Source: Argopecten irradians (lineage: Eukaryota; Mollusca; Bivalvia; Pectinida; Pectinidae). Taken from it: 64,000 nucleotides of DNA. Below are positions 1-11,600 of this stretch, in pieces. Position 1 is the stretch's first letter. Every line of letters begins with the position of its first letter. A program made the position numbers and the translations under genes. The stretch lies in NCBI RefSeq assembly GCF_041381155.1, contig NC_091137.1, positions 19,513,655 to 19,577,654 on the forward strand. Direction: 5' to 3'. The notes under the pieces were generated by a model that searched no databases, was not told the DNA's origin, and saw only the letters and a program-made list of their open reading frames with translations.

Positions 1-32
1 TGCATATTCAATTGCCATGATAACCATTCAAA

Positions 33-217
33 ATATGTATAAATTATGAAAATGTGGAATGACAATTTTGGCCTAAGCTAACGTAAAGCATATTCTTGAA
101 CAAACTTTACATTATATTGAGTTTGTTCAAGGATACGCTCTAGGTGTCATGGACAAAAACTTATTAAAAAATAGTCAAAATTGTCCAAATTTGCACATTT
201 TCATAATTTATGCATAG
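33..217. repeat. Foldback (palindromic) MITE-like element
   Basis: The arm at 35-56 (ATGTATAAATTATGAAAATG) is matched in inverted orientation at 194-215. An inner pair of arms, CTTGAACAAACT near 94 and AGTTTGTTCAAG near 120, surrounds a short loop. There is no coding capacity. I did not find a clear target-site duplication. Confidence 0.6.
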
Positions 218-1795
218 TTTAGGTGGTAACTACAGCTACACAATTAGACAACAACCATTACAGTTGAATCAGGAATGTACAAAATATGTAAATATAACAA
301 TTTAATCACTAAAAAAGAGTTTTGAAAGTGATGGATTAGATAAAAAAAGGGCTCAAACCATACAGAGTCTTTTAAAGGTATAGTTCACAGTTGGCAGTTC
401 AGTTTAACAAATTGATATCTAGGGTACATTAACGAGTTATGTCCCTTACCGTTTAGACGGTTGTTAATGTTTACAATCAATGTAAGAGTTAGTTTTCTTG
501 ACATACCGTAGTAAATGTGGTCATACACGGTATAGTCTGCACTAACACTAACCATTTAACTACCATCAAAACCGTTATCATTTGTTTGGTATGCAAGGTT
601 ATCCGAATCCTTTAACCACGCTTTAAACAATAGTACAAGGCTGTGATTTTTCAAAACAAATGTGCAGACTTCAGTCAAATTTGAAGTTTTCTCCTTAAGT
701 AACTTAAGTGAAAAATATGACTTAAGTCAGTTCTTCACTTGAGTTTGTTTCGAGAAATCGGAGCCTAGCATTACAGCTGCCAACCCTTTACGGGATATGG
801 CTACATGTTGCTGCAGTTAAAGATTCATTTAAATTTCTGTATAATTTATACATGGAGTTCTGCTATACACTGTTTGAATTATTTCAGAGAAGCCATTCTC
901 ATAATCGCATTGAACCGAAATACATTGTTCAACATAAGGGCACTACTAACCCAAGAAATGTTATGGATGTTTTGTTAAACCTACCTCAACTATATTCCAG
1001 CTCCATGGTTGTCGTTAGGGAGAGCTACCGTTACAGCCAATAGGCATTTATATACTTTCAAAGTACATGTACATGTATAAGCAAATGATGTTTGCTGAAA
1101 CTAAACTCGGCACCAAGGCTGACATATTATCAATTGTAAATGGGAGTTTTCGTGAGCAGGAAATTACAAGAAGTGGCTACAAAAGTGATGCTGTTGTACA
1201 CTACCAGACATATAGAGAAGTCTCAGAAAACAGGGAAATCGGAATCGGCTCAAGCAACAAAAGCTCATGAAAATGTTTCACCATCGGAAGATGATGATGC
1301 TATGAAAGTGAGACGTAATATTCTGTAAAGAAAAGGAAATAAAAAATCACAGTTACTGTGTAAAGCAGTTTAATGTATGCCATGAACTTGTTCTATTTGT
1401 TGACGTCGTGGAATCTATTGTTATTAGAAGATTATGATGCCAATGCACTCTTATTGTTTTGCTACAGATGTACCACACTTTTCTGTACTCCTCTGTCCTC
1501 ATTGGCCATTGGAGGATAAGGTGCGCAGTGGCCTGTGGTAGCAAGTTATTTATTTCCCAAGGTTTTTCCTGAGAGAGGTTATAAGTACGAGTAGTTTTAA
1601 ACGCTCTAGTTCACAGACTGTATGCTTTATACAATGTACATATACAATTATCAAAAATCGACAATTATTTCAAAATTTTGATTTAACACATCATGCATCT
1701 AATAACGAATAAAGTATGCAAACATTACAAATGTAACATTTTAATTACTTAAAACTGGGCAATCTGATATGTAAATACACTAATACCGGGTGCCC
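218..1795. other. Intergenic stretch, no supported gene
   Basis: AT-rich sequence with a few short open frames (852-1043, 1067-1328) that match no family I recognise and lack convincing splice context. The frame at 1140-1328 ends in an acidic run and could be an exon fragment of something outside the window, but nothing supports that. Confidence 0.4.
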
Positions 1796-1939
1796 TATTT
1801 TCGGAAATGCTAATTATAACTGGTAGTTCCCGGAAGTCCGCTGTGTACTAAAAAATACACATTACAATGATTTAAAAATAGACATGGATAGGCCGGTAGC
1901 TGTACACGGTTTGCTGTGCAAACGGAAAAGGTCAATTTG
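1796..1939 (+). promoter_or_regulatory. Repeated upstream module, copy 1 (possible alternative first exon)
   Basis: First of three diverged copies of a block that begins CTATTTTCGGAAAT, then has a GGAA-nTCC motif (GGAAGTCC at 1832-1839), and ends at a consensus 5' splice site, TTTG|GTAAGT, at 1939/1940. The other copies are at 2480-2600 and 3826-3962, all upstream of and on the same strand as the TIR-STING gene. The first acceptor of that gene is at 4509, seven bases before its ATG. Seen: the repeats and the donors. Inferred: alternative non-coding first exons and promoters. Confidence 0.4.
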
Positions 1940-2479
1940 GTAAGTATTTATGCAATTCTTTTACTCTACAAAAGAAGTTTATTTCGCAGTCTCAATCTGC
2001 GCTTAGTTTTCTATCTCTGCTATACAAATACATGTCCATAGTACGACACGAAGACAAGATATGTAATGAAACAGACCGCATAAATCTGCAAGTTGATAAG
2101 AAATTGATAAAACACATGCAGACAAATACTCCACAGCACTTATCTCAAAGTTGTGATTTTTATTATTATTTAGCATAGGCACTGATAGCATTGTTAGATA
2201 ACGACTGTTACTGTGTCTAGTTTGATATTATGCATGTAAAATATATAGTTGGTGATCTATAGGTCTCTGTGTTGAGTGTTTGGGATTAAGTTCACTCATC
2301 CAGGGTAAACTCCAGATCAACCTGACCTTCATTTGTATATGTGTGTACTGAGTGTGGTCAGAGACGATGTAAATCGATAAGTACAAAGATTGATGCAAAC
2401 ATTAGGCTCAAAAAGCAATGCAACACTTATTGTCTGGTCCTGACAGTGAATCTGGCATTGTTTAGCCAATTCTGATATG

Positions 2480-2600
2480 TTCTATTTTCGGAAATGCTGC
2501 TCAGTTCATGGAAATTCCATCTGCTAAAAATAACGTATTGCGCATGCGTTTTATTTATAAAAGACTGGCTCAATGGGATTTAGACCGTTTTGGAATACTG
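2480..2600 (+). promoter_or_regulatory. Repeated upstream module, copy 2 (possible alternative first exon)
   Basis: Second copy of the module. It has the same CTATTTTCGGAAATGCT start and a palindromic kappaB-like site GGAAATTCC at 2510-2518. It ends at a donor, ATACTG|GTAAGT, at 2600/2601. It shares the flank TCTGATATGT with copy 1. A GGAAATTCC core fits the relaxed NF-kappaB consensus, which would suit an innate immune gene, but binding is inferred. Confidence 0.4.
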
Positions 2601-2836
2601 GTAAGTAACCTTTTCTACTCGTATATCGCGTCTACGTACCTATTCATATGTGGTGTATCGTCTTTCATAACTCCCCAATCCATTCGGTTTGTACAGTCGA
2701 GCTGTGTTTATGTTATAGTTTAAAGGTAGGTATCATATCCGTGTCTTTTGTACAATGTTCTGGTTGACATTTTGCATAGTTAATATATCAGCAATCTAGG
2801 ATATCCATTTATATTTACATGCACAACAGGGACGAC

Positions 2837-3672
2837 GTACTTCCGTTACAGCAAGATAAAGATACACTAAGCAGCACGTTGGGCGCAGACCTAGCCTCTG
2901 TCATTGCACCCAGATTAACGCAGCACCTTTATAGCATCGCACCAAAAACAAAACAAAATAACCACGATTAAATATTACTAAATCACTATTCAAAATACGC
3001 CTAGCCAAGCAAATACTTAGGCATCACACTTCAACTTAATCTCTGCTGGACAAACACATAAAAATAACACTTGCAATGCAAACAAATCACTAGATGTTCT
3101 CAAACTCAATTCAAAATTAACTCACAACATATAAAAAAGCATGCATACAAAGTACTTACACGACCTTAACTGGAATACTGCTCTTCTGTATGCGACCCCT
3201 AACACGTAAACCAAATCACATAGAATGTAAAATTACAACGCAGAACAGCATGATACATTTATAACCAGGTACCACAACACAAGGTCAGTCACAGACATGA
3301 TACAAGATCTCAAACTACCATCACTACATATATGCAGAATACAGTCCAGACTAACACTTTTTTACAAACCAAACACAAACAAGTCCTAGTCAAAACCCCA
3401 ATACTCATCAGAACAGAGTGAAGAGCTAGACACACACGCCCACATACATACAGACACTGAAGCTGATACCAAAGACACATACAAATACTCTTTAATTCGC
3501 ACACACGATCACCCAATGGAACCTCATGCCAGTAGCAGCAGTACAAAGTACAACCCTCGAAGACTTCAAAGCACACATCCCATACATTATCCTTAAATGT
3601 ATATAAGCTATATGTTTTACAAGAATAATAAAACGGCATAGTATATACAATACCGTACCAATTGCACGTCAC
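2837..3672 (+). mobile_element. 5'-truncated, decayed LINE (CR1/Jockey-like ORF2 3' end)
   Basis: Frames on the + strand show the C-terminal reverse transcriptase signature of CR1/Jockey-type LINEs in order: KYLGITLQ near 3020, LEYCSSVCDP near 3171-3200, SVTDMIQDLKLPSL near 3283-3325, RLTLFYKP near 3350, and the tail motif QWNLMPVAAV with TTLEDFKAHI near 3515-3580. The reading frame shifts and is interrupted several times, so the copy is dead. It sits between copies 2 and 3 of the upstream module and so inserted after they arose, or split them. Confidence 0.7.
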
Positions 3673-3825
3673 GTGCAATGCCCAGGTAGTCGCCTGAATT
3701 ATTAAATAATGTTTTACGCTTACTTTTATTTAGAGTTCCCGTAAATGTAGTATTAGGTTCATTCATCCGCGAATAAATTCACGGTTAGATCACGCCACGT
3801 TGACATTGTGTAAGAATGTCAGATG

Positions 3826-3962
3826 TCCTATTTTTGGAAAATTTAATGTTGTTTAGTTCCTGGAATTTCCGTATGTTAAATATAAGATGTTGCAATGTAT
3901 TTGTAGTTGTCTGAGTATCGGAAAGGAACGGGATGCAATGTAAAGAGTTGATAGAAAAATTG
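3826..3962 (+). promoter_or_regulatory. Repeated upstream module, copy 3 (possible first exon nearest TIR-STING)
   Basis: Third copy: CTATTTTTGGAAAA, then a kappaB-like GGAATTTCC at 3862-3870, ending at AATTG|GTAAGT (3962/3963). Of the three copies it is the closest to the TIR-STING ATG at 4517, about 550 bp upstream. It is the most economical candidate for the leader exon, spliced to the acceptor TTTACAG at 4503-4509. Confidence 0.45.
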
Positions 3963-4152
3963 GTAAGTTTTGATATTGAAACGTGCAATTAACTACAGAT
4001 TTTAGATGTTTGTGATATGCTCCTTGTTTGACCATATATAGACTGGGCACTGGCTTGATTTTTTAGCCTCTGAGACATGAGACAATCTAGTATAAGAATT
4101 CTGCTGAGGAAATCAATAACTTACTAGTAGGGTGTGGTAACTAGTCAAACCA

Positions 4153-4314
4153 TATACTGTAAACCAACGTACTAAATTTGCGATTTTAGTATCAAATCAA
4201 GTACCTTTCAATAAGATCGCAATTTATTTTAATTCGCAGAGACCAACTTCCGCAAATTAAAATAGATTGATTTGCGAATGTAAATAGCATGCGAAACAAA
4301 GTTGGTATATAGTA
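4153..4314. mobile_element. MITE-like element with degenerate inverted ends
   Basis: The left end ATACTGTAAACCAACGTACT (4154-4173) is an imperfect inverted match to the right end AAAGTTGGTATATAGTA (4298-4314). Internal GCGA/AATTAAAAT motifs are also mirrored. It lies between the putative leader exon and the first TIR-STING coding exon. A related partial copy appears near 10700-10810. Confidence 0.45.
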
Positions 4315-4516
4315 AGAGCAACTTTTGTACCAATGTGACTAAAGCTTTCTATAGTTAAAATGGTATGTGTTGGTAAGTCAAAGGCATATACCATGATGTT
4401 AAAACAAAACTTGTTTTTATTACAAATTCATTAGAGGTGTGAATATTTGTTTTTGTCTGCGTTTGCTGCTCATCTCTTTCCATAACGCAATCGATATTTC
4501 TATTTACAGCTTTAAA

Positions 4517-7500
4517 ATGTTTGAGCCAGAAAATGATAAAGTCTTCATTTCATACAGCAGTGAAGATATAGACTTGGTCCGAACAATACGAGCAGGATTC
4601 AAGAATCACGGTAGTTGTCAAAGCTAAGTAACTTCTTTAGAAATAAATATAGTTTTTATCTATGATAATTTCATACAATGTCTCGTAAATTGTCTATAAA
4701 ATACATTATTGCTTGCTGCCATTTAACCATGGCCGTTTAGTTATGGACTTTATATATGAGTATTAGGTAGAAATCTTTAGAATGGTATCATTAGATATGT
4801 TCTAAGAATTCATTAAAACGTCCTTAGAATATGCATGTGTATAACATATAATGAGATTTCCATATTGTAATGATATTTTACTCTGGGAGTGTTTTTACAA
4901 TTACGAGACTGAAAATGTCCTCCTTACAGTGGAAAATCTGTATAATTACTTCTGTCTCCACATTTTTTTTCAGCGAATCTGGACTGTTTTGTTGCACATG
5001 ATGCAATCCAACCTGGTACTCACCCACTAGACGCCATAACATACGCCCTGGCAAACAGTCGGGCATGTCTGTTTCTGGTCACCCCCGACGCCTTGGACAG
5101 TTCCTGGTTCGCCTTCGAGACCATCCTCACCTTGGAGAGATCTCAACAGAGGGGCCTGCTCAACTGTGTGATGTTACTACACGGCGTGAGTGAGGAACAG
5201 GTATATAGTACTCACTTATATCATAAACAGGTGTAGCTAACAATGAAGAATGTTGGTAGCATTGTCACAAAATATTACAAATTAAAACAAAATTACATTG
5301 AGATAACATCTTTTTTAAACATTTGGATTTGAATTATATCATAATAAAAGACACTGCTCATGGAATCAATAATCCTTATTTTCCTATATTCTTTGTTTAA
5401 TGTCTTATATCTAAGATAGTCAATTATTATGATCGTTAACGAAACACGAATATCCATCAATGTCTTTACTTTAGAAAGTGAATAATGGCAATGATTTAGT
5501 AAATTACAGTTATTTTTGTGACAAATGATAGACTTCAACGTATATCTTTGCATAAGACAGTGTATACTGAGAACATCATCAATGCTTATCTTAAAACGGA
5601 AACAAAACACACTATACCAAACGTAGAGCATTAGCAATATCAAATCAATGAACAAATCAATTAATAGTTGTGGAGCCAAGAGAACACTGCTATATAACAT
5701 ACTTTGTATACACATTTAAATATGAAAACATTTTACCGATCATTCGATGAAATTAAAATAGAAATGACATTCTCCTTAAATGATTCCTTTCAGCTTCCTA
5801 AATTTGCACTGTTCCACGTGATCGATAAATACGTACTGTGCTTAGATGAATCAGGAATGTGGCAGCGAGAGCAGATAGACCTGGTGTTGAAAACTATCCA
5901 AGGTAACATAAATTATAATACTGTCATATCTGGATTTTACAACAACTTTAATCTCGACACTTTTATTTTAAGTAATACTGAAGTAAAAATATTCTCCATT
6001 TCCACAAAAAGTGCAACAAAAGATAAAATATAAATGCCGAGCATTATTCATTCCTGCTGGTCAAAATATAAGTTATAAATATATAAAATACCTAATGTCC
6101 TAATTGCCACGAGTTTGATAAAATAAATTTAAAGTGATTTATGGATTTGATTTGTACTTTCAGATTCAAAGAGAATCGACAATATGCTACCGGTGGGAAA
6201 TGTTGCGCATGCCCAGGCTTGGTCCCATTATTTTGGATATCACCATGTGATACATCCATGTATGTATACCGATGTATATGTTCAATCTAATCTACCAGAA
6301 TGTACAGGTGAAGTGAAACAAAGGGAAGTAACTCTGACTGTTACAGTCTTTTGATATAATCTTTGACTTCTTAAGTTATCGCTCAATTATTATAAAGAAT
6401 TTTATTTGTTCGAATTTGTTTGAAGGATTACAGATTTCAGACTACAGAAACTAAACAAATAAGTGTTAACATACCACAAGGGAAAATATAAGGTTGGCAA
6501 GATTATGATGCTTTTGACTTTAAATAGTTTTTTCTTTTGATTTATTAAAAATACAAATATTCGGTCACGCAAAGAAAAAACAAAACATAAATAGATAAAG
6601 ATGTAAACTAAACATTTTTTGAAACTGAAAAATAATAACGAAAGAGAGAGGGGATCAAATTTTATTGTATACTTATTGCATCCTATCTTCTCTAAACCTT
6701 TTTTTCTAAATATGAAAATTTATAGTGCATATAAATTCCTTCAATCAGTCATTTGGTTTTTCTATTTATAGATCTCGCTGAGAAAATAAGAAAATGTTGC
6801 TGGTATAAGGATAGTCGAATGCCTATAGCAGTCTATGAAATTGTTCCAAAAAACTGCGTCATACCTTCAGTTATCAAAGGAGATAAAATAAGGAAAGTTG
6901 GGGCGCTTGAACCGTTCGAAGTAAAGATGGCCGGCAATATCAGGCGAAAATTTGAATTAAATGTATACTGTATTGAAGATAACGGGGAGGTATGAAATAT
7001 CAAATATATTTATTCTTAATATTATCTTAATTAACACTTAAAGATGTTCCACCGCCGACAGAGCATACATGATTTTCATCATTTGAAAAATAATTGGTGT
7101 TTCATCGTGTATATATATGCTTAAAAACACAAAAAAATAATATGAAATAATTTATTTGGCCTTTGGTGCATGTTTAATCAGTACTTCATTCCGTATAGGA
7201 TATAGTGCCACGGATGTTTTTCGGGATGCATATTTTTAACTTGAAGTATAATAAGAAGGTCGACCTTTTCAATGGTGATACTGGTGTAAAGTAAGTAACT
7301 TTTGTAACTGATGAACAAATTCTAAATCGCCTGCTCCTGTTTCTGATAGTGAAAAAATACCATTTGTCGGCGGTGGAGCTTCTTTAAGATAGCATGTGGG
7401 GTTACACCTGAGGTACGGCAATATGTTTTTGACCGAAAACGGTAGTCTAATATAATTAAAAATTGAAAAACTCTATTAGCTCTTATATAATGTAAGTATC

Positions 7501-8211
7501 AGTGAATATTCGCCAATTTATCATCAATATCTAAAATTTGATTGAATACCGTTTATTTATTTGTATTGTTTTATTTTCTATCGTTATAGAAATACTACTG
7601 CGTTGTACAGTATCCAAACGTATTAAGCGCCATTCAGAAGATGGCGGCGTCTACAAGTATAGACATGGATGAGGCTCATAAGCGCCTACAGGTGGCGAGG
7701 CTATATTACACTCTCCATGCCATACTCCAACATTCCAACGTTACGGGGTGTCGTCAGCAGGCGAGGCTACTGTGGTGCGATGGTAACTACACTAACACTA
7801 CACAACAAAATTATAATGTGAAGTTACGGTCAAAAAAAACTTAATTTGATTTTTGAAACACTTATTTTTATCACCCTAAGCACGCATTTACTTGAACGGT
7901 ATCCAAATAGTTCAATAATTTTAAGCCTGATTTATGTATAGCCGATGGCTTCATATCTCATAACCTTTAGCAAACCGCGTTACTTAACAGAAATATCGGG
8001 CTTTCCATTTCAAGATCATTATGTTATAGACCGCAAATCATACATGTTCATCTACATGTAATTGGGCAAAAAGAAACATATAGATAAAATCAAACATTAA
8101 AACAACCGAGATTATTTTAAGATGTTTGTTTATAACAAGATATTAATCTTTTCAGACTCTGTTGAAGATGCGACCGATGTGTTATTGAAGGCAGTAAAGA
8201 GGGACATCGAG
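4517..8211 (+). CDS. STING: TIR-STING protein, module A (exons 1-7)
   Basis: Role: STING domains bind cyclic dinucleotides made by cGAS-like enzymes. Fused TIR domains act as NADase effectors in bacteria, and TIR-STING proteins are known in oysters. Exons: 4517-4610, 4974-5200, 5794-5902, 6164-6307, 6772-6989, 7590-7782, 8156-8211, all with GT-AG ends and matching phases. Residues 1-143 are a TIR domain: box 1 VFISYSSED at 9-17, and SSWFAFE with the candidate catalytic Glu80. Residues 144-347 are a STING ligand domain: NVAHAQAWS then Y169 (human S162 and Y167 conserved), AGNIRRKF with R250 at the human R238 position and F252 for Y240, then CVVQYP. There is no transmembrane segment and no vertebrate-type C-terminal tail. 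ATG 4517 is the first in-frame ATG, just after an acceptor at 4509. The last exon either splices on to 8601 through a weak GAG|GTTTGA donor or reads through to a TGA at 8215-8217, which would end a separate gene of 348 aa. Confidence 0.88.
7038..7387. mobile_element. TTAA-flanked MITE, copy 1, in a TIR-STING intron
   Basis: Terminal inverted repeats TTAAAGATGTTCCACCGCC at the left and its near-complement GGCGGTGGAGCTTCTTTAA at the right. It lies between exons 5 and 6 of module A. A second diverged copy is at 40819-41185. The TTAA ends would fit piggyBac-type target choice, but the family is not proven. Confidence 0.65.
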
Positions 8212-8600
8212 GTTTGATTTGTTCATTCTGACGTTTACTTGTGAATCAAAGTTGGTACATCTATAAATATTATTGTTCCAGATTGCCTTTCATGGCCCAA
8301 CCATAAAGTATTGTAATTAAAACAATGACCATGACACAAACTGTATAAAATACATTGAAAAACTTATCCAAAATTCAAAATTATTAAAAAATGAATTAAA
8401 ATGTTTTTATCTTATCATGATAGTATCACGCTCTTATATAACTTCATGATAAACGTACCGCTACCAAATAATTTACGATAAACATTTTTTTCCCGTTTGA
8501 ATTATGAAAGCCGTGTGTTTGAGTGTGAGATGCATCATTTGTAATTTGATATAGTAACAAACCTACCGTGTTAGTTTATCAACTTTCCATCTTGTTTCAG

Positions 8601-11600
8601 TTTTCATCTTTCGACACTACTGCCGACGAAATGGGAAAAGTTTTAAGATCTCTAGAAGCAGACAACTTTCAAGAGAAGCAGTACGATGCCAGTATCGTCC
8701 ACGACAGCGGGGATACAGAATCTAACGCCATATATTTACAGATAGAAAATTACCTTGAGAGCAGAGATGTCCACCTTTACTCAAATACGGCTGGAGCAAA
8801 AGAATTAGGCGGTATGATGATTTTTTTTTATAGTCCTGTATATATTTAAACCTGCCTTAGCCGTCACTTTATATAAAGACCACCTGCTTAATAAGATTGT
8901 TTTGTCGGGGTCCGAAATGGTCGAATTCAACACAATTTTGGCCTGTGTAGAAAGACAATCTGGCTATAAAGACCATTTCGTCTTTGTTCCTTGGTGATCT
9001 TTATACTTAATTAATGACTTATGCATGTCATGTATAACAATTACCTGATTTAGATATATACGTTTCTGTTTATAGCGATAGACGAGACATTAAAGGTGGT
9101 GCGGTGGCTGATCCTGATAATCAATCAAGATAGATCGTCTAAAAGCTCACCTTTCAAGATGCAGACATTGAGCATTCTAGCGAATTGTGTCAACAACAGA
9201 CAGGTTAGAATCATCCCGGTTATCCAAAATTCTGCGAAAAACTGCAACAACGTAAATGATGATGGCCACGGTAACAGCAATTCAGATGAGGTAACCAATG
9301 ACAACGGGGAATGTTCTATGATTAGCGGAAGCATGCATGATGATGGCATTATACCCTATTTGTTTAAATGGGTAACATACATAGAGACTCGCACAGCAGG
9401 CTACGAACAGCGAGTTTATCAAGCTTTAAAAGGCAGGTAATCCTGTGATTCTAATTTGTCTACGGTAAAAGCGAAGCTGTACTATAGTATTAGCACCGCC
9501 GATACACAGAGGCTAATATTACTCTCTTGCAGATGTACCATTAATATATTGCCAACATAGATAGTCATTATACTCACTTAGTAGGACATTATACGAAAGT
9601 GTCAATATATACATTAAACGTAGTCAAAAACAATGAAATATCTAAATTAAATTATCAATGAATAAAATTTTCTTCTACTTATATTGCACTCGATGAAACC
9701 ATTTTTGTTAATGATTTATATCATGATTCAGAACACTGAACAATCTGTATCAACACACGGTTAAAGGGGGATAACTCCAGCACAATTATTTATTTCGATG
9801 TGAACAGATTAACTAATTCAATAGATTTTAAACTGAAAACTTGAATGAGTCCTTAATTATTATATTTTGTTATAAACGCGATACATACTATGTTTAAAGC
9901 CCTCAAATGAATTCATTAACATGCTTCAAAAACAACTCAATGCGTCACTGATATCGACCAAACGCAAGAATAAATCATCAAGTAAACAACGCAAATGTGT
10001 AACAACAAAAGTGAAAAAATAGGAAAAGTCATACACATGAAATATTTGGCTAATGTCGAAAATAATCTGCTTCAATTAAGGATTAACTTGAATAGATTGT
10101 TTATATCATGGAGATATAACACAAAAATCTGAGTGTACTCTAAATAAACCGCGAAGCGCTTTATGATGAGAGTACACTCATATTTTTGTGTTATATCTCC
10201 ATGACATAAAAATTCTATTCAAATTAATCCTTATAATTTAATGTACAAAGATAATCTTCTCAATACTCAAAATTCATTTTGGGACTCTTTTGTCTATGAA
10301 ATCATTACACCGTCATCTCAGCCAATCAGAAGCAACATCACAAACGGCGACGCCGTTTTTTCCTTTATGGGCTGATAAAGTAAATTTTTAAGCCAATGAA
10401 AATGCTCGTAACAAGCAAAATTGAATTATATTACCATAACGCTGATGTTTTGTTATCAGGTGGCGGCATCCCTCTGACATTGGAGGCGGGACATATTCCA
10501 GCTGGAAACATTGGTTATGGCTTCGCCTGGGGCTACGTCGTTAATTACCTAACGACTGTTCTACGGCGTAGGTTATTGAAAAAAGTCCGTTTAAGGACAT
10601 TCCTAGACGAAAAACATAACGAAGATTACTGTAAACAATTTATTTTTGCGTACTAATAAATTCCATGTGTTTTGCGGACAAGCAAAACTCACGAACATTT
10701 ACGAAAAGTTGAAAATGTAAAATGGACCCATACTACTTTAAATCGCGAAATTAAATATCCCAAAAAAAGAAGCTGGGCATTAAAACTCAAAGTAAAATAT
10801 CAGCGAAAATAAGTTGGTCTAAAATATCTCACATTTGTTATGAATGAAAAAAGATTTTTTTTTTTTTTTTGTAAATTCACTAGACATACACCCAAAATAG
10901 GTTACAAAGGTAATTTTGTGAATGTATTTGTTACCAGTGATCGGAGAACCCTTTCAAACATTCCTGAGGGCGAACAATGTATCATGTCCTGCCAAACTGT
11001 ATCTGTTGATACCGCAGACATGTGACTGCCCAGGAAAAATTACAAATACGCATGTCAGCCATGTCAAGTCAACGGAAGCGAAAGACGACCAGTGCGGTGG
11101 CGCCAATATCCCAAAAGGTCTGGATATGTACTGTCTCGCCGATGTTGCTGATGAATCAAAGGTTGGTTTGTACCTTAATCCGAAGGGTTAAGTAATAAGG
11201 GCGCAGCCCCTTCGGGCACCAAGTTCGAAGCACTTCTAAGGTAACACATACACGAAAATATAGGAAAAATTCAATCTTCAAAATTTATTCCTACACACTG
11301 ACAGCTTCAGTTTGCGGCCGCCCTTTTTTTACCCACTGTAAAAAATCCCATCAGCGTGAATGCGATGCTTTGAAGTCAGCTCATTATGTAATCAAGCGGT
11401 TCAAACGCTTTTATAATCCGAAGTACGTAATCTTCATCCGGCAGAAGCTCAGTGATATTGCTCTTTATTTGCAAGCGTTCAGACAGACCACCTTCCAATA
11501 TAATCAGTTTACCAAAAACGGAATATCTGTTACGGAAATAAAAATTTCTTCCTTCTCTCATGTGGATTTCCTTTTCCATGTAGGTTTTGGGACAAGAATA

